Source of the DNA: Oscillatoriaceae cyanobacterium Prado104
Lineage (GTDB): Bacteria; Cyanobacteriota; Cyanobacteriia; Cyanobacteriales; Microcoleaceae
Assembly: GCA_025454405.1 (NCBI GenBank)
Contig: JALOON010000084.1
Coordinates: forward strand, 29,658 to 93,657
Reading direction: 5' to 3'
Length of the DNA stretch: 64,000 bases
A program made the position numbers and the translations under genes. Below are positions 8,646 through 17,329 of the stretch, piece after piece (position 1 is the stretch's first letter; each line of letters starts with the position of its first letter). The notes below the pieces were generated by a model. It had not been told where the DNA came from. It saw nothing but the letters and a program-made list of their open reading frames with translations, and made no database searches.

Positions 8646-9632
8646 CTAATGACTGAGAAATGCTGCAATTCGATCGCGCTCGATCTCCCTGCCGATAAAC
8701 ACTAATTTGGTTTGGCGGATTTCGGAAGGTTGCCAAGGGCGATCGTAGAAATATTCTATCGCTACAAACCCTTTAATCCGATAAATCTCTTCTTTTTGAA
8801 TCAGGGATTGCAGTTTTTTCACCAAAGTTTCTGGATCGAATTCGCGATCGGCAATAAAATAAGTTGAGTTGATACCATCGTCGTGTTCGTGTTCCTCTTC
8901 CGCGTCGTGATGGCTGGGGCGAGACTCCAAATTGTCCTCAACAGCCGCATTAAATCCTAACAGCACGTCGGGATGAATTTCGCCGCCTTTGCAAGGTACA
9001 ATTTTGACACTCGATCGCAACTCTTGCTGCAACCAAGATTGGACTTTTTTGTGAGTTGGAGTGTCAACTCGATCGACCTTAGTTAACAGTACCATATCGG
9101 CGCAGGCTAACTGGTCTTCAAACAACTCCTCGATCGGAGTTTCGTGATCTAAACTAGAATCGGCCTGACGCTGCGCCATCAAAGCATCGATATCGCCAAC
9201 AAAAGAACCGCTAGCAACAGCTTCGCAATCGACAACAGCAACTACGCCATCGACTGTAGCCCCCGTGCGAATTTCCGGCCAGCGAAAAGCCTGGATTAAA
9301 GGTTTGGGAAGTGCGAGGCCGGAAGTTTCGATTAAGATGCAATCAATTTGTTCGCGCCGTTTCAACAATTCCTGCATTGTCGGCAAAAATTCCTCTTGTA
9401 CGGTGCAACAAAGACAACCATTTGTTAATTCTACAATATTGCTGCTGGGATTTTCTCCTTCATCGCAAACTTGACAATCGCGCAACAATTCTCCGTCGAT
9501 TCCGATTTCGCCGAATTCGTTGACTAAAACTGCGATGCGGCGGCCTTGATTGTTTTGCAATAAGTGGCGAATGGCGGTGGTTTTGCCGCTTCCGAGAAAT
9601 CCTGTGATGACTGTAACGGGGATTTTGTGCAT
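8646..9632 (-). CDS. cobW: CobW family GTP-binding metallochaperone
   Basis: The 328-residue G3E GTPase has Walker A GFLGSGKTT (residues 11-19), the metal motif NGCLCCTV (C73, C75, C76), ETSGLA and the guanine-recognition segment LLTKVD. A His/Glu-rich insert (SHHDAEEEHEHDD, about residues 240-252) precedes the C-terminal CobW domain. COG0523 proteins use GTP to deliver a metal, such as cobalt for B12 synthesis or zinc for other members, to client enzymes. The upstream gene and a cobalamin riboswitch favour a cobalt/B12 role here. The likely transcript is riboswitch, DUF1636 gene, cobW, with a 247-bp repeat-filled gap between the two genes. Confidence 0.88.
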   Translation of the reverse strand: MHKIPVTVITGFLGSGKTTAIRHLLQNNQGRRIAVLVNEFGEIGIDGELLRDCQVCDEGENPSSNIVELTNGCLCCTVQEEFLPTMQELLKRREQIDCILIETSGLALPKPLIQAFRWPEIRTGATVDGVVAVVDCEAVASGSFVGDIDALMAQRQADSSLDHETPIEELFEDQLACADMVLLTKVDRVDTPTHKKVQSWLQQELRSSVKIVPCKGGEIHPDVLLGFNAAVEDNLESRPSHHDAEEEHEHDDGINSTYFIADREFDPETLVKKLQSLIQKEEIYRIKGFVAIEYFYDRPWQPSEIRQTKLVFIGREIERDRIAAFLSH

Positions 9633-9659
9633 TGAATTTTTTTGAGTTGAAAATTGGCG

Positions 9660-9845
9660 ATTAGATCCCCCCTAACCCCCCTTAAAAAGGGGGGGACCGG
9701 ACGTTCTTAAAGTCATCCCCTTTTTAAGGGGGGAATGCTCTCAAAGTCCCCCTTTTTAAGGGGGATTTAGGGGGATCGAAGCTTTCGGTAACAGCGAGAA
9801 TGCTCTCAAAGTCCCCCTTGTTAAGGGGGATTTAGGGGGATCGAA
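9660..9845. repeat. Cluster of GATCCCCCTAAATCCCCC hairpin repeats
   Basis: Several copies of a hairpin built from CCCCCTTAAAAAGGGGG with flanking GATCCCC and TAGGGGGATC lie between the DUF1636 gene and cobW. Related copies occur at about 14114-14198, 28885-28921, 45458-45495 and 50703-50852. A second shared segment, GATCGAAGCTTTCGGTAAC, appears twice here (9775 and 9839). The hairpins could attenuate or process the transcript between the two genes. Confidence 0.85.
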
Positions 9846-9879
9846 GCTTTCGGTAACAGCGAGAGTTTATCGTCGCGTA

Positions 9880-10296
9880 TTATCTCTGATTTTGCAGGGG
9901 CGGAATCCTTGCCAAAATACCTTTTTTCAGGGGTTCCGGGCGTTCTGCCCAAGGCAGCAAACCATCTGATTTTTCATAGTATTGACCCGCACATTTAAGT
10001 ACAGCTTCGGCACTTTCTCGCTCATTGGCAGGCAAATCGCCAAATAGATAAGTGTACTTTCCGGCAGCAGCAAAAGACACCGCACAAGAGCGACTGCAAG
10101 CACTCATGCACTCTACTTCTTGAATGTCAAATCGATCGAAAAACTCCCAATCTTTAGCGAGGTGCGACAAATTTTCCATGAATTGTTGACCACCGCTTTT
10201 GCCTTCGCGCTTGCCGTTTTTCCAAACACTCGCGCAAGTAGTACACACAAATAAATTGTGTTTTGCGCGCGCGGGCGCGTTAATTTCCTGCTTCAT
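9880..10296 (-). CDS. DUF1636 (thioredoxin-fold, Cys-rich) B12-regulated protein
   Basis: The 138-residue protein has cysteines spaced as in DUF1636 and thioredoxin-like ferredoxins: FVCTTCASVWK (C18, C21), then ECMSACSRSCAVSF (C63, C67, C71). This pattern suggests a [2Fe-2S] cluster or metal binding. The family is commonly found beside cobalamin genes. Here it is the first gene after a cobalamin riboswitch and is followed by cobW, so a role in cobalt handling or in B12 synthesis is the best inference. No signal peptide is visible. Confidence 0.85.
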   Translation of the reverse strand: MKQEINAPARAKHNLFVCTTCASVWKNGKREGKSGGQQFMENLSHLAKDWEFFDRFDIQEVECMSACSRSCAVSFAAAGKYTYLFGDLPANERESAEAVLKCAGQYYEKSDGLLPWAERPEPLKKGILARIPPLQNQR

Positions 10297-10329
10297 CCGT
10301 ACCTCGCAGATGCGTTCAAATGTTTGTTA

Positions 10330-10510
<181 letters not shown>

Positions 10511-10565
10511 CTATCACACTTGCCGCCTCTTTTCAAAAAAGTTATCTTGGTAAGAGCGATCGCTC

Positions 10566-10630
10566 GTTCGTAGTAGGGACTTTAGTCCCGATGTTTTCTC
10601 CTTTTAAGGACTGAAGTCCTCACTACAAAC
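10566..10630. repeat. GGACT(N)AGTCC repeat before kinase gene 1
   Basis: This copy of the two-palindrome repeat ends only a few bases before the ATG of the kinase gene at 10634. It leaves no room for an ordinary Shine-Dalgarno, so it forms the mRNA leader of that gene. Confidence 0.85.
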
Positions 10631-10633
10631 TAT

Positions 10634-12679
10634 ATGAATGCTTTTCCCGATTTTTCAACTCACGGCTATCGAATTGAAAAAGAACTCGGACACAACAGTC
10701 TCGGCGGCAGAGTTACATATTTAGCAACAAATACAAAGTCTAAAGAATTGGTCGCCATCAAGCAATTTCAATTCGCTCAATTAGGTGCAACTTGGGCGGA
10801 ATACTCGGCTTACGAACAAGAAATTCAAGTGCTGAAAAAAATTGCACATCCCGGTATTCCCCGCTATCTTGATGATTTTCAAACCGACAGCGGTTTCTGC
10901 ATGGTTCAGGAATACATTAATGCTGAATCTGCCTGCAATCGAACTTTTTCGCCTCCCGACATCAAAAAAATTGCGATCGCCACTTTAGAAATTCTATCTT
11001 ACTTGCAATCTCAGAAACCGCCTGTAATTCACCGCGACATCAAACCGGAAAACTTGCTAATCGACGACAATTTAAATGTTTACTTAGTAGACTTCGGCTT
11101 TGCCAGAATTGGAGGCGGGAATATTGCAGCCAGCAGCGTTGTCAAAGGTACGATGGGATTCATGCCGCCGGAACAAATGTTCAATCGAGAATTAACCAAA
11201 GCTTCGGATTTGTACGGCTTGGGCGTGACGCTGATTTGCTTGTTAACCGGGACAAAATCAGCCGATGTTGGCAATTTAATTGATGCGAATTATGTCATTC
11301 ATTTTCGGCATTTAGTACCTCCATTGCAGCAGGGTTGGATGAATTGGTTGGAGAGGATGGTCGCACCGAGAATTCAGGATAGATATCAATCGGCTGCTGA
11401 TGCTTTAGCTGCGTTGGAATCTTTGGATGTCAGCCACTTGCCTAAAGTAAGAATTGAGCGCGATCGACTGAAATTCACGGCTACTGAATATGGAGAGATT
11501 ATAACACAAACCCTGGCAATTAGCAACCCAATTCCCGATACAATTTTAACCGGGAGATGGGAAGTCGAACCGCATCCAAATGACCCGCCACACACCCCTT
11601 ACGACCATTCTTGGATTTCCTTTGAACCGCAGTCGTTTGAAAGCAATAATATCGAGTGCAAAATCACAGTTGATACTCAAAAATTGCTGGCAAATAAAAC
11701 TTATAAGCGTCAAATAATTCTGCGCGCTAATTCCGAGTCCGAAACTCATGCAATAAAATTGCAAGTCACGACAGCCCCCTTACCAGTACCGCAAAAAACT
11801 ACTACTTTGTCCTTACGCAGGCTGGCTTTTATGTGCTTCTTTATTTTAACAGGTTTTACATGGAGTTTTATTTCATCAAATTTGATACTTTACTTGAAAT
11901 TAAATGGTAATTTCGGCCCAGAATCTAGCACATTTTTGAGTTCTTGGATGATTGCGATCGCGCTTGGCCTCTGTTTTATAAGTGGATTGTCGGGGTTTTT
12001 AGTTGCTGAAATCGCCACGACAGCCAGAGCGAATGAATATAGTTTTAGTTGGCTTGGAGCTTTGTCGGGCGCAGTCATAGGATTGATTTTTTCTGGTTTG
12101 ATGAGCATGATATTAACCCATAATGCTTTTGAAGTTGCGAAGGGTAGCAGCGGCTATCAATTAATAACTTTTGTGTTTGCTGGAAGAGTATTTGTTTCGA
12201 TCGCAGGCGCTTTACTGGGAGCATTAATAGGAAGTAAAATCAATGTTAGGGATGCAACTGTCATTTTACTTCTATTATTGTTTTCGCTGTGTTTTTCACT
12301 GAACGCAGTATGTTTTATAGTGAGTGTAGCTATCCTAGGTTTGATGTTAATATCTGCTTTGGTTTATGCCACAATCAATTCAATCGCAAAAAATCTAGTA
12401 TCCGAGCAGATACAACGAAAATTTACTCAAGTAGATGCTGCAAAAATAACTTTTCTTACTGCCGGATTATGCACGAGCTTGGGTTTGGCATTACAACTGT
12501 TTTTTAAATGCGTAAATCAGCTAGCATGGGTTGAACAAATGGAAATATTAGTTGTAGGAGGTATGACAATAGCATCTTTGCTAGCTACTGCAATTCCCTT
12601 ACTTGATTCGATCGTTTTTAAGCCAAAAAGAATCCTTGCCAATTATCGCAAAGCTCAACCCAATTTAATTAAACCGTAA
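10634..12679 (+). CDS. Membrane-bound Ser/Thr protein kinase
   Basis: The 681-residue protein opens with a eukaryotic-type kinase domain: glycine loop ELGHNSLGGRVTYLA, VAIKQF lysine, catalytic HRDIKPENLL (Asp near 134), DFGFARIGG and the GTMGFMPPEQ activation segment. After residue 270 comes a beta-rich domain (RLKFTATEYGEIITQTLAIS...), which looks Ig-like. A C-terminal block of about six to eight hydrophobic helices follows (residues about 395-660). It is a membrane receptor-type kinase, but its ligand is unknown. The next gene encodes a paralogous kinase with the same start, MNAFPDFS, so this pair arose by tandem duplication followed by divergence of the C-terminal halves. Confidence 0.92.
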   Translation: MNAFPDFSTHGYRIEKELGHNSLGGRVTYLATNTKSKELVAIKQFQFAQLGATWAEYSAYEQEIQVLKKIAHPGIPRYLDDFQTDSGFCMVQEYINAESACNRTFSPPDIKKIAIATLEILSYLQSQKPPVIHRDIKPENLLIDDNLNVYLVDFGFARIGGGNIAASSVVKGTMGFMPPEQMFNRELTKASDLYGLGVTLICLLTGTKSADVGNLIDANYVIHFRHLVPPLQQGWMNWLERMVAPRIQDRYQSAADALAALESLDVSHLPKVRIERDRLKFTATEYGEIITQTLAISNPIPDTILTGRWEVEPHPNDPPHTPYDHSWISFEPQSFESNNIECKITVDTQKLLANKTYKRQIILRANSESETHAIKLQVTTAPLPVPQKTTTLSLRRLAFMCFFILTGFTWSFISSNLILYLKLNGNFGPESSTFLSSWMIAIALGLCFISGLSGFLVAEIATTARANEYSFSWLGALSGAVIGLIFSGLMSMILTHNAFEVAKGSSGYQLITFVFAGRVFVSIAGALLGALIGSKINVRDATVILLLLLFSLCFSLNAVCFIVSVAILGLMLISALVYATINSIAKNLVSEQIQRKFTQVDAAKITFLTAGLCTSLGLALQLFFKCVNQLAWVEQMEILVVGGMTIASLLATAIPLLDSIVFKPKRILANYRKAQPNLIKP

Positions 12680-12684
12680 AAACT

Positions 12685-12750
12685 TGTTTGTAGTAAGGAC
12701 TTTAGTCCTTACTACAAACCTTTTCAGGACTGAAGTCCTTACTACAAACC
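12685..12750. repeat. GGACT(N)AGTCC repeat between the two kinase genes
   Basis: The segment holds GTTTGTAGTAAGGACTTTAG and AGGACTGAAGTCCTTACTAC, each forming a palindrome. CAACTAT heptamers (about 12766-12790) follow and run directly into the next ATG. Confidence 0.85.
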
Positions 12751-12788
12751 TAAATATAAATTCAACTGTCAACTATCAACTATCAACT

Positions 12789-14063
12789 ATGAACGCTTTT
12801 CCCGATTTTTCCAACTACGGCTATCAAGTAACCCGCGAACTCGGACACAACCGCGCCGGCGGGAGAGTTACCTATCTCGCCACCGAAATTAATACCCAAC
12901 ATTCTGTCACTATAAAACAATTTCAATTTGCCAAAACAGGCGCTAATTGGACGGAATATCAAGCTTACGAAAAAGAAATTCAGATTTTGCGAGAATTGGA
13001 TAGCCCTCACATTCCCCGCTATTTAGATTCCTTCCAAACTGCATCGGGTTTCTGCATGGTTCAGGAGTACAAAAATGCCGAATCCCTGGCAACTTTGGGC
13101 AAACTAACCCCGCAGCGAATCAAGCAAATTGCGATCTCGGTTTTAGAAATTCTGAAATATTTGCAAAACCGCGTGCCGCCCGTAATTCACCGCGATTTAA
13201 AACCCGAAAATATCTTGGTGGACGATCGCCTGAATGTCAGCCTTGTCGATTTCGGATTTGCTAGAATTGGCGGGGGCGAAGTCGCAGCCAGCAGCGTTGT
13301 GAAAGGCACTTTAGGCTTCATGCCGCCCGAACAAATGTTCAACCGCCAGCTAACAGTGGCATCGGATTTATACAGTCTCGGCGCGACGCTAATTTGCTTG
13401 CTAACCGGCATCAATTCTACTGAAATTGGCAGCTTGATGGACGATACGGGGCGGATTAATTTTAAAAACCGCTTGCCGCAGCTAACTCCAGAGTTTCTTG
13501 ACTGGCTGCAAAAGATGGTGGAACCTAATTTCAAACACCGCTATCCTTCTGCTGATGCAGCCCTAAATGCTTTGATTCCCCTCGAAGTAGTCCAGCAGCG
13601 CAACAACTCAAAATTGGCAGTGATATCAGTCGGAATTTTGACAGCAATTGCTGCTATTTTTATTCCGTTATTCTGGAAATCTCCCGAACCTCAAACAGCA
13701 GTCGCGCCCAAACGAACAATCAACTCAGCAGATGTGAATCCTCAAACTCAAGTCATGTTAACTGACGAATTAGAATCGACAAAATCTAAAGATATTTGGT
13801 CTTTGAAACAACGGAAGAAGGTTTATTTTGCTGTCAGCGCTGCTAACTTGCCAGAGGGAGAATATAGAAGTTATTGTAAGGTTGTCAATTCTCAAGGAAA
13901 ATTTGCGGCCCAGAGTCAATCTTATTTAAAAACCACGGGCGATCGATTAAATACCTGGTGTTGGTACAATTTTAAACAAGGTGACAAACCGGGGGATTGG
14001 AAGTTTGAATTTTACTTAGACGGCAAAAAAATAGCGAAAACGAGTTTCAAGGTATTACCTTAA
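12789..14063 (+). CDS. Ser/Thr protein kinase with one membrane segment and a C-terminal sensor-like domain
   Basis: I place the start at 12789 (MNAFPDFSNYGYQV) because it aligns with the upstream paralog; the in-frame extension back to 12684 is made of repeat sequence. The 424-residue product has a complete kinase domain: RELGHNRAGGRVTYLA, VTIKQF, HRDLKPENIL, DFGFARIGG and GTLGFMPPEQ. One transmembrane helix follows (LAVISVGILTAIAAIFIPLF, about residues 275-295). A roughly 110-residue extracytoplasmic domain closes it, with paired Cys residues (YCKVVN, WCWYNF). The topology fits a sensor kinase; signal and targets are unknown. Confidence 0.92.
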   Translation: MNAFPDFSNYGYQVTRELGHNRAGGRVTYLATEINTQHSVTIKQFQFAKTGANWTEYQAYEKEIQILRELDSPHIPRYLDSFQTASGFCMVQEYKNAESLATLGKLTPQRIKQIAISVLEILKYLQNRVPPVIHRDLKPENILVDDRLNVSLVDFGFARIGGGEVAASSVVKGTLGFMPPEQMFNRQLTVASDLYSLGATLICLLTGINSTEIGSLMDDTGRINFKNRLPQLTPEFLDWLQKMVEPNFKHRYPSADAALNALIPLEVVQQRNNSKLAVISVGILTAIAAIFIPLFWKSPEPQTAVAPKRTINSADVNPQTQVMLTDELESTKSKDIWSLKQRKKVYFAVSAANLPEGEYRSYCKVVNSQGKFAAQSQSYLKTTGDRLNTWCWYNFKQGDKPGDWKFEFYLDGKKIAKTSFKVLP

Positions 14064-14075
14064 AATTGTAAAAGT

Positions 14076-14280
14076 AGTTTGTAGTGATACCAATTTAATG
14101 TGAAGTTGCACAGATCTAGATCCCCCTAAATCCCCCTTAAAAAGGGGGACTTTGACCTGGATATTGTCCCCCCCTTATTAAGGGGGGTTAGGGGGGATCG
14201 AATTCTATGCAGCCTCATAAAAAATTGGTATGAGGACTTTAGTCCGCAGTTCGATCGAATTAAAATCGGCACTACAAACT
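14076..14280. repeat. Dispersed repeat split by a 143-bp inverted-repeat element
   Basis: The repeat GTTTGTAGTGA (14077-14087) resumes as TGAGGACTTTAGTCC (14231-14245). Between them, 14088-14230 starts TACCAATTT and ends AAATTGGTA, and carries a CCCCCTTAAAAAGGGGG-type hairpin. Removing it with one TGA restores the GTAGTGAGGACTTTAGTCC form; the matching piece, AGTCCTCACTAC in the opposite orientation, is seen at about 10616-10627. This is a small insertion with a 3-bp target duplication. Confidence 0.75.
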
Positions 14281-14928
14281 ATTTTTTAGAGGAGGATATA
14301 ACATCGTCGTTCCCGGCTGGCAGCGAATTTCTTGGCCGTCAAAAGTTGGCGGACTCCAAGTTTCTGCATAACTTGCGTTAATGCGATCGCTCGCGCAAAT
14401 AGCAGCAATAGTTGCGATCGTATTGCTAGCCTTGTCTTTAAAAACAAATACTGCACCAGTGTAGGACTTTCCGGTGTTCATATCGTTAGGTTTGGCAATT
14501 GCGATCGCACTTTCAAATCGTGCTGGTTCGCGGTCATTGTGCAAAGTTTGAACGGGACCTATTGATGATGCGATCGTGTAATTATAGTTATCGGTCTGTT
14601 CTTTGATTCCCAAACCTAATTTTGTAATATCATTGCTAAATTCACCATTTTCTGCATAGTAAGCTTGCTGTGCTTTATTGATGCTAGAAATATATTGTTT
14701 TGCTTCTAATGAGAATTCCGCCCCACTTGAAGTATATTGTTTTGCTTCTAATGAGAATTCCGCCCCACTTGAAAAGAATAATGTATCGATTTTAAAATCG
14801 TAAAAAGATGCGATTATGCCAGCCAATACAGTGCTGTAAATCGCAATTCTCGGCAGCAAATTGGATACTTTAAATCTGGATTGTTTGTTTAATTTAGCGA
14901 CATTTTTTGGTAAATTTTGAGCTGTCAT
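14272..14928 (-). CDS. Type IV pilin-like G/H family protein with a 14-residue internal duplication
   Basis: The 218-residue protein has a basic N-terminus, one hydrophobic segment (IAIYSTVLAGIIASFYDF, about residues 28-45) and a pilin-G/H-like globular part: SSINKAQQAYYAENGEFSND near residue 83 and VQTLHNDREPARFESAIAIA further on. A Cys pair near the end (ICASD, IRCQPG) may form a disulphide. It lacks a canonical prepilin GFTLIE start, so assembly into pili is uncertain. SSGAEFSLEAKQY occurs twice in tandem from an exact 42-bp DNA duplication (14691-14772) that the neighbouring paralog lacks. It sits in tandem with the paralog at 15022-15624. Confidence 0.8.
   Translation of the reverse strand: MTAQNLPKNVAKLNKQSRFKVSNLLPRIAIYSTVLAGIIASFYDFKIDTLFFSSGAEFSLEAKQYTSSGAEFSLEAKQYISSINKAQQAYYAENGEFSNDITKLGLGIKEQTDNYNYTIASSIGPVQTLHNDREPARFESAIAIAKPNDMNTGKSYTGAVFVFKDKASNTIATIAAICASDRINASYAETWSPPTFDGQEIRCQPGTTMLYPPLKNSL
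14691..14772 (-). repeat. 42-bp direct duplication inside a coding region
   Basis: The segments beginning at 14691 and 14733 are identical over at least 40 bases and in frame, adding 14 residues. Perfect identity indicates a recent event or a polymorphic site. Confidence 0.9.
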
Positions 14929-15021
14929 AAGCTGAAGGGAGAGAAAATTGACTGACGTTCGATCGCGGGGACGCTTGCACTGATGACTGATGACTGATGA
15001 CTTACGTATATTATAAGCTCG

Positions 15022-15624
15022 CTATCGCAGGTTGTCGAAATTGTTATTATTCAGTAACATTGTTGTCCGGGGCGGGCAGTGAATTTCACCACCGTCAAAA
15101 GTTGGTGGAATTAGGGTGACTCCATCTCGATCGCCCTCGCAGATAGCAGCAGCCATCGTTCGATCTCTCTCATCTTCTTTGAAAGCAAATACTGCACCTA
15201 TGTAAGATTTACTACCGCTTTTTTCCGGTCGGGCGATCGCGATCGTACTTTCAAATTGTGCTACTTCGCGTTGGTTGTGCAAAGTTTGAACTGGGCCAGT
15301 TGATGACAGGATTTCGTAATTATAGTTATTTGTATATTTATCTTTGATTCCGGCACTCAATTTTGCTAGATCTTCGCTAAATTGACCGTGTTCTATATAG
15401 TAAGCTTGCTGCAATTTATTGATGAGCGCAATATGTTGTTTGGCTTCTGAAGATTCCGTGCCGGTTGAAAGGGCGATCGAATTGAGTTGGAAATCGTAAA
15501 AAGACGCTATGATGCCGGGTACAAAAGCGCTGTAAATCGCTATTCTCCGCAGCAAACAAGCTGCTGAAAATCTAGATTTTTTACTTGCTTTAGCTAGATA
15601 TACTGACATTTTTTTTACTTTCAT
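15022..15624 (-). CDS. Type IV pilin-like G/H family protein
   Basis: The 200-residue paralog of the preceding gene has the same plan: basic start, hydrophobic segment IAIYSAFVPGIIASFYDF, the pilin-like core HIALINKLQQAYYIEHGQFS, GPVQTLHNQREVAQFESTIA and a C-terminal Cys pair (AAICEGD, EIHCPPR). The first gene starts about 93 bases past this gene's stop region on the same strand, so they form a tandem pair and probably an operon. Membrane-anchored with the globular part outside is the likely topology; its function is not established. Confidence 0.8.
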   Translation of the reverse strand: MKVKKMSVYLAKASKKSRFSAACLLRRIAIYSAFVPGIIASFYDFQLNSIALSTGTESSEAKQHIALINKLQQAYYIEHGQFSEDLAKLSAGIKDKYTNNYNYEILSSTGPVQTLHNQREVAQFESTIAIARPEKSGSKSYIGAVFAFKEDERDRTMAAAICEGDRDGVTLIPPTFDGGEIHCPPRTTMLLNNNNFDNLR

Positions 15625-15668
15625 CAGGTTTGTAAGCCGCGCAGCGCGCGCCTTACGAATTACTCGTA

Positions 15669-15781
15669 TTACTCGTTACCAGGCTGGAGCCTGGTAATGC
15701 AGAGCGGCGAGGCTGGAGCTCGAATGTGCGTGCAGCAGACGAGGCAGAGCCTTTCCCGCCGCCCTTGGTAATAACGAGTAA
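15669..15781. repeat. Inverted-repeat element with TTACTCGTTA ends
   Basis: Ten-base ends TTACTCGTTA (15669-15678) and TAACGAGTAA (15772-15781) enclose about 93 bases with an internal palindrome ACCAGGCTGGAGCCTGGT. This has the form of a small non-autonomous element or structured repeat between two minus-strand genes. No clear target duplication is visible. Confidence 0.6.
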
Positions 15782-15791
15782 AATCGACTCA

Positions 15792-16853
15792 TCAATCGCG
15801 GGTGTGAGTGGCCCCATTTGGCAAAATAGCCCCGTCTAAAGATGCTTCATTTAAATTAGCAACATTCAAACTTGCGCCGATCAAATTAGCCTCGGACAGA
15901 TTGGCTCCGGTGAAATCAGCCCCGCTCAAAGAACTCAGCAGCAAACCCGCTCCCGACAAATTAGCGCCGCTCAAATTCGCTCCCCGCAAATCAGCTTCCA
16001 GCAAACTAGCTCCTGACAAATTAGCGCCGCTCAAATTCGCTCCCCGCAGAGAAGATTTGTTTAAATCTGCTGTCCTCAAATCAGCTTTATACAGAATCAA
16101 ACCATTTAAATTGGCGCGACTCAAATTAGTACCTTGCAAGTCAGCGCCAGTCAAATTCGAGCCGTTTAAATTAGCACCTTGCAAATCAGCACCGCTCAAG
16201 TCAGCACCGCTAAAATTAGCAGCGCAGGCCGAAACTTCTCGCAAGTTGGCTTCACTTAAAGAAGCACCAATTAAATTGACACCGCCGAGATTGCCGCGAT
16301 TGATATACGCTCGAATTAGAGTCGCACCGCTCATGTTTGCGCCGCTCAAATCTACTTCACTGAGAATCGCCCTAATCAGATTTGCTTTGCTTAAATCCAC
16401 CCCGCTCAAAATAGCTCGGCTCAGCGTCGCCCCGCTCAAATTAGCCTCGGTTAATTTCGAGCCGTTGAGCAAACAAGCTGCTACTAAACTCGCTCCCGCT
16501 AGCACGGCTTTGCTCAAATCGGCGTGAGAAAATATCGCTCCGCTGAGGTTGGCACCGCTAAAATCAGTCGCGATCGCCACTGTTCCAGTTAAACTGGCAC
16601 TGCCGAGATTAGTTTCAATTAGTTTCGCCTTAGATAAATTGGCACCGCTTAAATCGGCCCCGTTCAAATTGGCTCCGATCAGTTTGCTTTTAATTAAGTT
16701 GGCACTTTTCAAATTAGCGCCACTCAAATTTGTCCGATTGAGATTAACTTCACTTAAGCGAGCTGCCATCAGGTTGGCACCTCGAAAATCTCGTTCCCCG
16801 TTTCTATGTCTCGTTAAAAGTTCATCAGCGCTTAAAAGCTCAGTGGAATTCAT
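15792..16853 (-). CDS. Pentapeptide repeat protein
   Basis: Nearly all 353 residues are A(N/D)LXX pentapeptides (for example ANLSGANLSGASLLEADLRG), which fold as a right-handed quadrilateral beta helix. About 65 repeats follow a short non-repeat start (MNSTELLSADELLTRHRNGE). There is no signal peptide or added domain. Cyanobacteria carry many such proteins. Some family members mimic DNA and inhibit gyrase, and most have no known role, so no function is assigned. Long plus-strand open frames across the gene are antisense artefacts of the repeat. Confidence 0.93.
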   Translation of the reverse strand: MNSTELLSADELLTRHRNGERDFRGANLMAARLSEVNLNRTNLSGANLKSANLIKSKLIGANLNGADLSGANLSKAKLIETNLGSASLTGTVAIATDFSGANLSGAIFSHADLSKAVLAGASLVAACLLNGSKLTEANLSGATLSRAILSGVDLSKANLIRAILSEVDLSGANMSGATLIRAYINRGNLGGVNLIGASLSEANLREVSACAANFSGADLSGADLQGANLNGSNLTGADLQGTNLSRANLNGLILYKADLRTADLNKSSLRGANLSGANLSGASLLEADLRGANLSGANLSGAGLLLSSLSGADFTGANLSEANLIGASLNVANLNEASLDGAILPNGATHTRD

Positions 16854-17329
16854 AAAAAAATTGAGTGAGTTTACTTAATTTGTCGATGTTCTTTGCTGTC
16901 GGAAAAATTTTAGATATTGAGTTTTCCTGCCAGTTTTATCAACAAATGCTGCAAGAGACATTGCTAAAACTGGTTTCCAGCATCATCTTGCGATCTAAGT
17001 CTTATTTGCCTGCAGCAGTTCTCGATCGGTCGCGATCGAGAGCTTGCTGCCGCAATTAGTTGTTGGTCGATATCACCGATTAGCTGTTAGCTGTATTAGT
17101 TGCTAACTGCCAACAGGTAACTATTAATTACTAACGATTTACCAAAACACCGAGAAGTTGTCGATCGCTCGCTTGCAAAGCGCGATCGAATTTTTGGGAG
17201 ATCGCTGGCAACAGCAGCACCGCCTTGCGAACCGAAAAATCATCGGCACCAGCCATCGAACTTATTAGTATCAGAAAGAAATAAGGGAGTTGAGCTTCCC
17301 GCCCTTCTGCCTTAATTAAATTCTGCCTT
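16854..17329. other. Intergenic region without a convincing gene
   Basis: The 476 bases hold CGATCG sites and AACTG/TAGTTGC-type short repeats. A 41-codon minus-strand frame (17131-17256) has plausible composition (DFSVRKAVLLLPAISQKFDR) but lacks support from a ribosome site or family match. Confidence 0.4.

Noticed and set aside
12684..12788. Upstream start for kinase gene 2
   Set aside because: The extra 35 codons are translated repeat sequence, while the paralogous kinase starts with the same MNAFPDFS as the downstream ATG.
15808..16878. Long plus-strand open frames opposite the pentapeptide gene
   Set aside because: They are Lys/Pro/Ala/Leu-rich mirror frames of the repeat on the minus strand. 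The minus strand has the classic pentapeptide pattern.
17131..17256. 41-codon minus-strand frame
   Set aside because: The composition is plausible but there is no ribosome site, family match or clear operon neighbour.
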